A DNA stretch of 41,972 nucleotides from an uncultured Saprospiraceae bacterium (lineage in GTDB: Bacteria; Bacteroidota; Bacteroidia; Chitinophagales; Saprospiraceae), in assembly GCA_937951685.1 (NCBI GenBank), contig CALFBG010000259.1, positions 1 to 41,972 of the forward strand, read 5' to 3'. Under the pieces are notes generated by a model that was given only the letters and a program-made list of their open reading frames with translations, did not search any database and was not told the DNA's origin. How positions within the stretch are numbered: position 1 is the first letter of the stretch; every line of letters starts with the position of its first letter. Made by a program: the position numbers and the translations under genes. Of the stretch, positions 10,514-18,362 are shown piece after piece.

Positions 10514-13500
10514 CTAGTTGATGCTAAATTGAGTCCGTAAAAAATAAAATAGCCCGATTAGCAATAGCAAAATCAGCAATGCGATTCCTGTTTGGTATGG
10601 CAATTGGTTGGGTTGTACCAATGTGCTATGTGTATTCCCCGTAGCAATAAAACTTGCCCAGTAATAAGGATGACCAACGGGATCGAGTGGATTTTCGAGG
10701 TAAGCAATTTTTGCTTGATGTAAAGCCGTTCCGACGGATTGCTGGCGCGCCAACGCTTGGTGAAAATCGACCATTAACTGCTGACTACTTTTATCATTGG
10801 TCGACCAGAGACTCATGACAACGGTGGCTGTTCCCGCATTCCTAAATCCTCGTGCTAAACTCATCACGCCTTCTCCCCTTTCGAACTTGCCCATTCCCGT
10901 TTCACAGGCACTCAGTACGACTAGCGCGGCATTCAAATCCAAAGCAAACAGTTCATAATTAAATAAAGTATAGGCGGCGGGGTCTGGTGATTTTTCTGGA
11001 GTAAAATACAAGCAAGAACGATCGCTATCTTTTTCGTCAACTTTAGCATGAACCGCCAAATGAATAATATCAAATTGATTCGCTTCCTTTTTAAAATTAG
11101 CCTTCGTCGCTTTTTCTTTTTCAAAAACTAAATGTTGAGGATACCATTTCACAATTTGCTGTACTTCCTCTTGGGCGCCGTAAAGTGGTAGTAAGTCGGC
11201 ATGTTGCTGGTAATTCGGCGCAAAAGCAAGTAAGCGATTGCCTCGCGATTTTGGGGGAAGCATTTTTTGATTGGATTGTAATAAAATAGCAGAATAAGCG
11301 TAACTCACTTCGTAGGTTCGAATCAGGTAAGGAAGACTCAAAAAACTTTTATCTGGGGAATCAAGCTTTTGGGTCAACAAACATTCGAAGGGCAGGAATG
11401 CGAGTGAACCATCTGGAATAAAAATTAATTTATTTTTATTTTTAAAGTGAGCTAAAGATTTAGCCAATAAAGTTTCGTGGAGTTTGCTGGCTGCAAGGGT
11501 AAACTGCTGATAATTTTGAGCAAGATGCTGCTGAATTTGAGCTTCGTCGCTCAGCGCCAGTTGGAGTTTTTGAATCGTTTGATCTAAGTCTTTAGTTCTT
11601 ATTACCGTTTCAACTTTGATTTGTTGTTGATCAATGGCGAATACATACACGGCTTTCTCTCCAAAAAAATATTCCAATAATACCGTTTGATCGTCTAACA
11701 AATTTTCTTGTAAATTTTCAACATTCACCTCTTCTTTACGAAATTTAAAATGATGGTATTTGGGATATTTTTTTTCCAATTGTGCGACAAATTCGTGGTA
11801 GCGATCGTTTAGTCTCAACAGAGAATCTTTCAGTTTTGTCGCCTCGGCTTGTTGTGTAGTTTCAAATTGATAAATTGATTCTTGCAGAGCGACGATTTTT
11901 GTTTTGAAGGCTTTTTCCGTTTTAAGTAATTCCTTTGGCAGATTTGCAAAAGCTCGTGCGGCAATTTCTTTGCGATTTTCAAGCAATAAAATACCTTTAC
12001 TTTTCTCTACAAAATTAAAGGCCAAAGCCTGCAATCTCGGTGTGGGGCTTTGATCATACAACAACAAAGCCGTCGCGATTGCTTCTTCGAAAAAAGGTTT
12101 AATCTTTCCCGCCCAGAACAATTTGGAATCGTCGCTCACGTAGGACTTTCGCATTTCATCTAGTAGCTCACTCGACAATTCAAAAGTTGCTAGTGCTTCT
12201 CTTAGCGCTTCCTGATTGGCAGAAAGGCCAAACATTGCCTTTTGGCTAATCGCCTTATCCATCAAAATTGTTAATAGCTTGGGTTTATCTTTACAAATCA
12301 GCAACTCCTCCGTACGAGGATTGCTAAAGCCAAGCGTATCCGTAAAAGATGGGATCAGATTAGCTAGTCCCAATTGATAATTATGAATCGCTTGTGCAAA
12401 ATTTTTCTTTTCATAAAAAACATTTCCAATATTATCGTAAGAGACGGCAAGATTGGGATGCTGCTGGAATTTATAAATTTTCTTTCGTAGTCCTAAAGAT
12501 TGCTCCAAGGCAGTTAATGCCAAATCGTATTTTTGTTGCGCCTTGTAAGCCAAGCCCAAACTATTTAAACCATTGGCTACGTAGATACTTTCTGCTCCAA
12601 ACAAGCGGGAATGAATCGCTAAAGCTTCTCGCAAAACGGTCAGTGCTTGATCGTGTTTTTTGAGTTGCGTATAAATATGACCTAGCGAATGTAAAGTATT
12701 GGCTTTCCTGCGTTCGTCTGTCAAATGCTGATACACTTCCAGTGCTTTTTGGTAAGCGGTAGCAGCGGCAACATTCTCCTTCATGGAAGCATAAAGATTT
12801 CCAATCCCATAATGGGTAATTCCTACTCGTTTGTGTTTTGCTCCGTAAACTTTCTGGTACAAATCCAGCGTAATGGAAAGACAGTTTAAGGCTTGTTGAT
12901 AATCTCCTACCAAACCATAATTTTCTCCAAGCTGACCATAACTTTCCGCCAGCGGAATCGTGTCTTGCAAATTTTCCCTGATCCTGATCGCCGTTTTAAA
13001 ATTAAAAATAGCATTTCGATATGCTCCTTGAGCACTATGCGCCACGCCAGTATTGTAGTAAGAACCTGCCAAATCAGGACGATCTGCGGCAGAAAGTTTT
13101 GCTCTAATTTCAATGGCCTTTTGGTAATTAAGAATGGCTTGATCATAGTCTTTTAAAAAATACCAAAACACCCCAAACTTATGATAAAGTAATCCTAGAG
13201 AAGCGTTTGCTTTTTTAGTTGAACGCGAAACTAAAGCAATTGCATTTTCAAAGGTCGCTTGTCCCAAAGAATCTTTGGAAATGCGATAGTAATTCATTCC
13301 TAAGTCGATGCTTACTAGGCTATAAAGTTCCCAGGCTGCAAGTGTTTGACAAATTTCTTGGGCAGCTTGTAGTTTTTGATTGGCAAGATCATACTGCCGT
13401 AAGCCAGCCTCCGCTTTAGCTGCTTGTTGCAAATTTTGAGCGGTGGCTAAAGTATTATTTTGCTGTGCCCAAAAAGTAGCTCCGTGCAGAAAAGTGAAAA

Positions 13501-13525
13501 TACTGAGGGTGAGTAGAATTTTCAT
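10514..13525 (-). CDS. Exported TPR-CHAT (caspase-like) protease with C-terminal membrane anchor
   Basis: This 1003-residue protein starts with a signal peptide (about residues 1-21). About ten TPR units follow (about 30-420), with repeats such as ALNCLSITLDLYQKVYGAKH and ALTVLREALAIHSRLFG. A helical linker (about 430-640) leads to a C-terminal CHAT domain (about 690-970). The peptidase C25/C14-like catalytic pair is intact: His826 in IIHLAVHA and Cys874 in LSACETG, followed by the usual GEGVMSLARGFRNAG. A transmembrane helix (about 979-996) with a seven-residue tail ends the protein. The predicted topology is unusual for a CHAT protease: TPR and CHAT in the periplasm, anchored at the C-terminus. 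CHAT enzymes usually cleave a specific partner protein once the TPR part senses a signal. The neighbour 205 bases upstream on the same strand is a secreted subtilisin, and a sigma/anti-sigma pair lies divergently. The substrate is unknown. Confidence 0.92.
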   Translation of the reverse strand: MKILLTLSIFTFLHGATFWAQQNNTLATAQNLQQAAKAEAGLRQYDLANQKLQAAQEICQTLAAWELYSLVSIDLGMNYYRISKDSLGQATFENAIALVSRSTKKANASLGLLYHKFGVFWYFLKDYDQAILNYQKAIEIRAKLSAADRPDLAGSYYNTGVAHSAQGAYRNAIFNFKTAIRIRENLQDTIPLAESYGQLGENYGLVGDYQQALNCLSITLDLYQKVYGAKHKRVGITHYGIGNLYASMKENVAAATAYQKALEVYQHLTDERRKANTLHSLGHIYTQLKKHDQALTVLREALAIHSRLFGAESIYVANGLNSLGLAYKAQQKYDLALTALEQSLGLRKKIYKFQQHPNLAVSYDNIGNVFYEKKNFAQAIHNYQLGLANLIPSFTDTLGFSNPRTEELLICKDKPKLLTILMDKAISQKAMFGLSANQEALREALATFELSSELLDEMRKSYVSDDSKLFWAGKIKPFFEEAIATALLLYDQSPTPRLQALAFNFVEKSKGILLLENRKEIAARAFANLPKELLKTEKAFKTKIVALQESIYQFETTQQAEATKLKDSLLRLNDRYHEFVAQLEKKYPKYHHFKFRKEEVNVENLQENLLDDQTVLLEYFFGEKAVYVFAIDQQQIKVETVIRTKDLDQTIQKLQLALSDEAQIQQHLAQNYQQFTLAASKLHETLLAKSLAHFKNKNKLIFIPDGSLAFLPFECLLTQKLDSPDKSFLSLPYLIRTYEVSYAYSAILLQSNQKMLPPKSRGNRLLAFAPNYQQHADLLPLYGAQEEVQQIVKWYPQHLVFEKEKATKANFKKEANQFDIIHLAVHAKVDEKDSDRSCLYFTPEKSPDPAAYTLFNYELFALDLNAALVVLSACETGMGKFERGEGVMSLARGFRNAGTATVVMSLWSTNDKSSQQLMVDFHQALARQQSVGTALHQAKIAYLENPLDPVGHPYYWASFIATGNTHSTLVQPNQLPYQTGIALLILLLLIGLFYFLRTQFSIN

Positions 13526-13623
13526 AGTATCGTTTGAAGGTTCGACGGAAGAATAATGGAAGATAGGAAAGTTTCTTTGCTTAAAGATAGAAGTTATTGA
13601 ATAATTCTAAAAGCAATTCAGCA

Positions 13624-13720
13624 AGACTCTGCCTTCCTGCGAGTCAGCATAGATTTTTGGGTAGAAAAGTTCGGTATTGAGTAAAACTACCCAACACCGA
13701 ACGAAGTACACGTTGTACTT
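13624..13720. other. Cluster of hairpins, two mutually exclusive or pseudoknotted, between S8 and CHAT genes
   Basis: Three perfect or near-perfect inverted repeats fall in the 205-base gap. One is aagtaca at 13704-13710 with tgtactt at 13714-13720 (triloop). The second is ttgggtag at 13657-13664 with ctacccaa at 13687-13694. The third is an 11-bp repeat with one G-U-compatible mismatch, 13669-13679 with 13692-13702. The last two interleave and share bases 13692-13694, so they compete or form a pseudoknot. A weaker gactc/gagtc pair lies at the left edge. No U-tract follows any of them, so this is not a classical intrinsic terminator. Confidence 0.5.
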
Positions 13721-13730
13721 TGTAGATGAT

Positions 13731-16415
13731 TTAAGTTAAGACTTTGATGAACTTCTTAGTTACTCGTTTTCCATTTTGTAAGACAACAATCAAAAAATAC
13801 ATCCCTGCTGGATAGGATTGTAAGTCTAACACAAACTCATTCGCAGGAAATAGTTTTTCCTGTAAAATAATTCCATTCGCATTTTGTAGCATTACTTTTT
13901 TCACGGGGAGTGTTGGTTTTATCTGAACCTTTATATTTGAAACCGCAGGATTTGGAAAAAGCGTAAGTTCATCGAACAAAGCTCCGTTTCCTACTCGAGT
14001 AGTTGGAGCTTGCCCGGGGAAGCTAAACCTAGTCGTCCAGTTCGTTTTAAAATTTGTACAATGCGTTCTGATTCGACCAAAGTATTTTTGTCCTACTTCT
14101 AAAGAAAGATCAACAAAGGGTTGCGTGGTCAAGATCGTAATCAAACTATCTCCGGCTTTCAAGTACTGAAATTCGTAGATTACATTTGTCCCTTGTGGTT
14201 CCCAACTAATTTTATATTCCCCCGTAGTTGCATAATAGAATGGAAGGTAAATTTCGTTGACCATTGGAATATCACAAACCTCTGCTCCGGTGATAAAAAA
14301 CTGAATATCAGACCAAATTGAAATACCCGATTCACAAATGGATCGCAATATATATTCGTAGCTGGCATTGGGTACTAAATTATTTAAAGTAACGGTAGCC
14401 GTTGTAAGTATTTTTTGTTGGATTTCCGCATCGCCAACTTTTCGATAGAGCAGTTCATACGTTCGCGCACAATTGGTGTTTTCCCAAGTAAGTTGTACCA
14501 CGTTGCCACTAATTATTTTTTCTCTAAATCGATCTGGTGTCCGACAACAATTATCCATTGCGCCTTCTTCGTTTAGCACACCGCTGGTTCGGAGTTGAGT
14601 GGCCAATTCATCGTATTTTTCTGTGGCGTTGTAGAGGCAAGAAATGATATCACGAAAGCAATAATTAGGTTGAGCCTGAATTGCCTTAGCCAGTTTGCCG
14701 CTGACTTTTGCCGCCGACATGGACGTTCCGGTTTTCTTGTCGGTACCACCGCCCGGGACGGTACTGGAAACTTGCGTTCCAACAATTGCTAAATCAATCG
14801 TTTGGGAACCGTAGTTCGAATAGTTAGATAATTCCGTATCTCCCTCGGCATCAATTGATCCTACTGCAACGATATTATCCAAATTATGACCAGAAGGAAA
14901 ATGTAAAATACTATCGACAAAAGTAGCGTTATTTCCAGCCGAGGCGACTACAACAATATCCGTTTCTTGTACCGCTTGAATGGCCGCTTTGAGGATTTTA
15001 TTTTCTTTCCCATAATATCCCGTGCTCATATTTATGACGTCTGCTTTTTTCGACTGTGCGTAGTAAATTCCTGCTGCCATTCTGAAGATATCTCCTAGTC
15101 CTTTTTCGTCGTGCGTTTTGAGTGTCATCAGTGCAACGGGCGTATCGGCGTAAGCTTGCACCAAACCCGCTACGTGCGTGCCATGACTATGATCATCGTA
15201 AGGAGCTCGTTCGCTATCCACGAAATTGACTCCAATAAGATCGTCTACCGCACAATTAAAATCATTATCATTGAGGTCTAAACTTTCGGTTGGGTTTTTC
15301 CATAAAGCATTTATCAAACTGGGATGATTATAGTCAATTCCAGTATCAATAATCGCAACAACGGTTGCCGCATTCGTTGTTGTAGGAGGTGTTTTAATTG
15401 GTGGATAAAAGTCTTGTTTTAAAACGCGTTCTTCAATGGTTTCTCTTTCTGCAACATGATTGAGATCGACCTCTTGGATGGGTGGATCTTCCCGAATTTG
15501 ATCTACGATTTCTTCAATGATAATTAAAAATCCGCCGCCCGGAATAAAAATAGTATCCGGTAAAAACCAAAGTTCAATTTTTCCACAAAGTTCCTCGGCA
15601 TGATCCACGAGGTTATATTTATCTCGAATGAGATTGCGTTGTGCTTCGCTGTAAGTAGGATCAAATTGTACGACAAGTTGATTCGTTTTATACTTTCCGC
15701 CCAAGCTATCATAATCGCAAATTGACAGCCGTACTGGTCTTCGTTGCAAAACAAAATCAGGAATAGTAGGGTCTACAACTTCGCAATGATAAACACCTCG
15801 ATCGGCTGAGCTTAGATTTTCTAGCACTAAATCTCCTTGCGAAAGCTGTTGTCCGTTCAGCACATTTCCATCTTTATACCATTGGTAATCATAGTTACCC
15901 GTTAGGCCTGATGGTAAGGTTACATTGCCACCAATACAAATTACTTCTTCTACATAATTGCCATATTTTTTTTGCGGATAAAATAAAAACCCTGCTAGAT
16001 TCTTATTTTCATAAAAGCTATCAAAAACTAGGTAATTATTTCGACAATCTACGTTTGTTAAATCATTTAGTGATGTAAGGTCTGGTAATTTTGTTAGGCC
16101 ATTATCGGCACAATTCAAAACGATCAGTTTAGCTAAATTTTTAATGACTTCTGGAATTTCTCCCTTAAGGTTATTTTTATTTAGATGAAGCTCAATAACG
16201 TGATTGCCATCCATGACCACGCCATGCCATTCTGATAGAGGAACCCCTTCTTTTAGCCAATTGGTATGATTGATCCAGTTTTCGCCGTTGGTACTTTCAT
16301 AAAATTCGGTAAGTATTGCTCGTTCATTGTCTGAGCTTTGCGCTGAGCCGATTGCCGTCGAGCAGCAGAGTAAAATGATTGTTGTTAATTTCAGGTAATT
16401 CAATAAAATTTTCAT
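13731..16415 (-). CDS. Secreted LRR-Ig-subtilisin (S8) protease with FnIII domains and T9SS sorting tail
   Basis: This 894-residue protein has these parts in order. A signal peptide covers about 1-25. An LRR segment (about 30-130) opens with a NGENWINHTNWL cap and has ELHLNKNNLKGEIP. An Ig-like domain (about 155-230) has the YQWYKDG and DRGVYHCEV pattern. A probable I9-like propeptide (about 240-325) has NQLVVQFDP and ends DPPIQEVDLN. The S8 catalytic domain (about 350-610) follows, then two fibronectin-III-like repeats (about 625-800) and a type A T9SS C-terminal domain (LTLFPNPAVSNIKV to the end). The catalytic triad is complete: Asp357 (IIDTGID), His411 (HGTHVAG) and Ser565 (GTSMSAA). The protein should be exported by Sec, then by T9SS to the surface or medium. 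It sits between the CHAT gene and the divergent sigma factor gene, which suggests a shared regulon. The substrate is unknown. Confidence 0.93.
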   Translation of the reverse strand: MKILLNYLKLTTIILLCCSTAIGSAQSSDNERAILTEFYESTNGENWINHTNWLKEGVPLSEWHGVVMDGNHVIELHLNKNNLKGEIPEVIKNLAKLIVLNCADNGLTKLPDLTSLNDLTNVDCRNNYLVFDSFYENKNLAGFLFYPQKKYGNYVEEVICIGGNVTLPSGLTGNYDYQWYKDGNVLNGQQLSQGDLVLENLSSADRGVYHCEVVDPTIPDFVLQRRPVRLSICDYDSLGGKYKTNQLVVQFDPTYSEAQRNLIRDKYNLVDHAEELCGKIELWFLPDTIFIPGGGFLIIIEEIVDQIREDPPIQEVDLNHVAERETIEERVLKQDFYPPIKTPPTTTNAATVVAIIDTGIDYNHPSLINALWKNPTESLDLNDNDFNCAVDDLIGVNFVDSERAPYDDHSHGTHVAGLVQAYADTPVALMTLKTHDEKGLGDIFRMAAGIYYAQSKKADVINMSTGYYGKENKILKAAIQAVQETDIVVVASAGNNATFVDSILHFPSGHNLDNIVAVGSIDAEGDTELSNYSNYGSQTIDLAIVGTQVSSTVPGGGTDKKTGTSMSAAKVSGKLAKAIQAQPNYCFRDIISCLYNATEKYDELATQLRTSGVLNEEGAMDNCCRTPDRFREKIISGNVVQLTWENTNCARTYELLYRKVGDAEIQQKILTTATVTLNNLVPNASYEYILRSICESGISIWSDIQFFITGAEVCDIPMVNEIYLPFYYATTGEYKISWEPQGTNVIYEFQYLKAGDSLITILTTQPFVDLSLEVGQKYFGRIRTHCTNFKTNWTTRFSFPGQAPTTRVGNGALFDELTLFPNPAVSNIKVQIKPTLPVKKVMLQNANGIILQEKLFPANEFVLDLQSYPAGMYFLIVVLQNGKRVTKKFIKVLT

Positions 16416-17027
16416 GTCCGATAGATTTGATTTTAGAAGAGGTTTGAATTTTTGTGATTGAATCCAATAAATGGAATTTCAAACCTCCCCTGGAAGTTAT
16501 TTCATGATTAATATTATTTTGGTCAAGATTGTGCAAACTTTATGCTGCGAAGCGATTTTAAATAAAGCAGTTGCCAATCTTGGGGATCTTAAAAAAGGGA
16601 TTTCAAAAGGCAAGTGACTTATCCCAAAGGAAAATCACTTGCGTATATTGAATTACCAAAGACTTCAATCAAAGCCTTTGAGAATTCAAGCCATAACTGC
16701 AAAGCAAAAGCAACTTTTAGCCTTTTAACCAAGTGGTTTTATTTTTTAATTTCGAAATAGAAGTTTAGCGTTGTAAAAGTACTTACACTACCCTATCTTT
16801 AGCCTTGATGATTTGAATTTTAGAAATGTTATTTTATTGGTTTTCAAGCAATTTCTATCTTAATACTAGTTAGTGAATAATTGTTACCCTTGAAATTAAA
16901 GTTATTTTAATAAAGCAAGGCGTACTTTATTTGTATACCTAAGGAAGGATTGACTACTAGAAAACAATAACTACTATTACCTTCGCTTTGCTTGGATTTT
17001 CTGTACAACTTGTATAAATTGTGCGTT
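16416..17027. other. Divergent intergenic region between S8 protease and sigma factor genes
   Basis: About 610 bases separate the divergently read protease and sigma genes, unusually long for this segment. No convincing ORF is present. An 8-bp inverted repeat (gcaagtga at 16610-16617, tcacttgc at 16635-16642) could be an operator or a hairpin. The region must contain promoters for both directions and is the obvious place for a binding site of the adjacent sigma factor, but I cannot pick out a trusted -35/-10 pair. Confidence 0.5.
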
Positions 17028-17618
17028 ATGGATTCAAATTTTTCACATCAAGACAGCTACCTGATAGAAGGAATTCACCTTGGTGATCGGAAGATTATCA
17101 ATAATATTTACGAACAATATTTCCCTCGGATAAAAAATCTAATTGAAAACAACAAAGGAAATGAAGCAGATGCTTATGATATTTTCCAAGATGCGTTAAT
17201 GGTCATTTACCAAAAATCCAAACAAGCTGATTTTCAGTTAAAAAGCACTTTCTATACCTTTCTTTATGCCATTTGTAGAAACTTGTGGTTAAAGCGACTG
17301 AAAAAAAAGAAAGTTTTGGGGGTTACAATTCAAGAAGAAAATGTATCAAGCAATGATGATGATATTATTGAACAAATCAATCAACGCGAAAAATTGCGAT
17401 TATATCAGGAAAAATTTCAAGCTTTAGGAAAAGATTGTCAACGCTTGTTACAATTCTTTTTTGAAGGCATTTCAATGAGAGAAATTGCTAAAACCATGGG
17501 CATTAGTGAAAAATATGCTCGGAAGAGAAAGTTTATCTGTAAAGAAAGATTGATCTCCTTAATCCAAGCAGATAATCTCTATCAGGAAATAAAAGATAAT
17601 GGAGCAAAAAAGAACTAA
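17028..17618 (+). CDS. ECF-like RNA polymerase sigma factor
   Basis: This protein has about 196 residues. An open frame extends upstream to a TTG at 16992, but the ATG at 17028 (MDSNFSHQDSYL) gives the normal family length. Sigma region 2 is visible in YEQYFPRIKNLIE, the acidic ADAYDIFQDALMVIYQ stretch, and FYTFLYAICRNLWLKRLKKKK. Region 4 is a helix-turn-helix, with CQRLLQFFFEGISMREIAKTMG followed by ISEKYARKRKFICKERL. It directs core polymerase to a dedicated promoter set. Its last 20 bases overlap the next gene, a membrane protein of anti-sigma type, so the two are almost certainly co-transcribed. The divergent protease gene next to it is a candidate target. Confidence 0.92.
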   Translation: MDSNFSHQDSYLIEGIHLGDRKIINNIYEQYFPRIKNLIENNKGNEADAYDIFQDALMVIYQKSKQADFQLKSTFYTFLYAICRNLWLKRLKKKKVLGVTIQEENVSSNDDDIIEQINQREKLRLYQEKFQALGKDCQRLLQFFFEGISMREIAKTMGISEKYARKRKFICKERLISLIQADNLYQEIKDNGAKKN

Positions 17619-18360
17619 ATTCAATCAAATTGAGGCTTATCTTGCAGGTAGGATGACGACTGCCGAACGAGATGATTTTGAAACAGCCTTGCAAAACGAT
17701 GCCGAACTAGCTGCAGCCCTTACCCTTCACCGTGAGTTACAAGCACATTTGAGCGACCAAGCTTACGCTAAGGTGGAACAGACCATTCAATCCACCGCGC
17801 AGCAGTATCGACAATCTTCGAAAAAAAGAGTAGCGACCCGCCTTCCTTTTTGGGATACACGCCGCGTCGCTGCGGTGATTATTTTTTTACTTGGCCTTGC
17901 TTTTATCTTCAAGTTATATCTAACTAAGCCCCTTGATGGTTCCAGTTTGTTTGCTCAAAATTACGAAGTCCCTACTTTGTTAGTGGTAAGTCGAACGGCG
18001 GAAGCCTCCTTGAACTTATCAAACGCCTATGCTGCTTACGAGCGGAAAGACTTTCAGACGGCGAATCAACTATTTGCTGCTCAAGCAGCACTGGCAGAGT
18101 TACCCATCGAAGATCAATTTTATTGGGGCATAACTAAACTCTCTATTGTACCGCCGCGCACTACGGAAGCCGTAAGCCTTTTTCAAAAAATCATTCAACA
18201 CGGAGACAATACCTACCTCATTCCTGCCAAATGGTACGAAGCATTAACCCATTTAAAACGAGAAGAATTTTCTCCTGCGAAGGTACTTTTACAGGAATTA
18301 GTAAAGACAAATCATCCCAAATATAGCCCTGCCTCCGCAAAAATATTGAAAAAATTATAG
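17599..18360 (+). CDS. Putative anti-sigma factor, single-pass membrane protein with helical-repeat periplasmic domain
   Basis: This 253-residue protein starts inside the sigma gene. The N-terminal cytoplasmic part (about 1-85) opens with FNQIEAYLAGRMTTAERDDFE, which resembles the start of many Bacteroidota anti-sigma and FecR-adjacent proteins (YL.G.L...E...F). It lacks the HxxxCxxC of zinc anti-sigma factors. A transmembrane helix follows at about 89-109. The C-terminal ~145 residues carry TPR-like helical pairs: AYAAYERKDFQTANQLFAAQAALA and AVSLFQKIIQHGDNTYLIPAKWYEALTHLKR-type segments. The likely role is to hold the sigma factor at the membrane and to read a periplasmic signal or partner through the repeats. 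The 20-bp overlap supports functional coupling. The anti-sigma role is inferred, and a scaffold function is possible. Confidence 0.78.
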   Translation: MEQKRTKFNQIEAYLAGRMTTAERDDFETALQNDAELAAALTLHRELQAHLSDQAYAKVEQTIQSTAQQYRQSSKKRVATRLPFWDTRRVAAVIIFLLGLAFIFKLYLTKPLDGSSLFAQNYEVPTLLVVSRTAEASLNLSNAYAAYERKDFQTANQLFAAQAALAELPIEDQFYWGITKLSIVPPRTTEAVSLFQKIIQHGDNTYLIPAKWYEALTHLKREEFSPAKVLLQELVKTNHPKYSPASAKILKKL

Positions 18361-18362
18361 GC

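Noticed and set aside
10514..13525. CHAT locus as a gasdermin-type defence pair
   Set aside because: Bacterial CHAT proteases can be paired with gasdermin-like pore formers, but no gasdermin-like small protein is in the surrounding genes, and the predicted export of this CHAT protein does not fit cytoplasmic gasdermin cleavage.
16992..17027. Upstream TTG start for the sigma factor
   Set aside because: The ATG at 17028 gives the usual family length, and the extra residues (DFLYNLYKLCV) have no counterpart in the family pattern.
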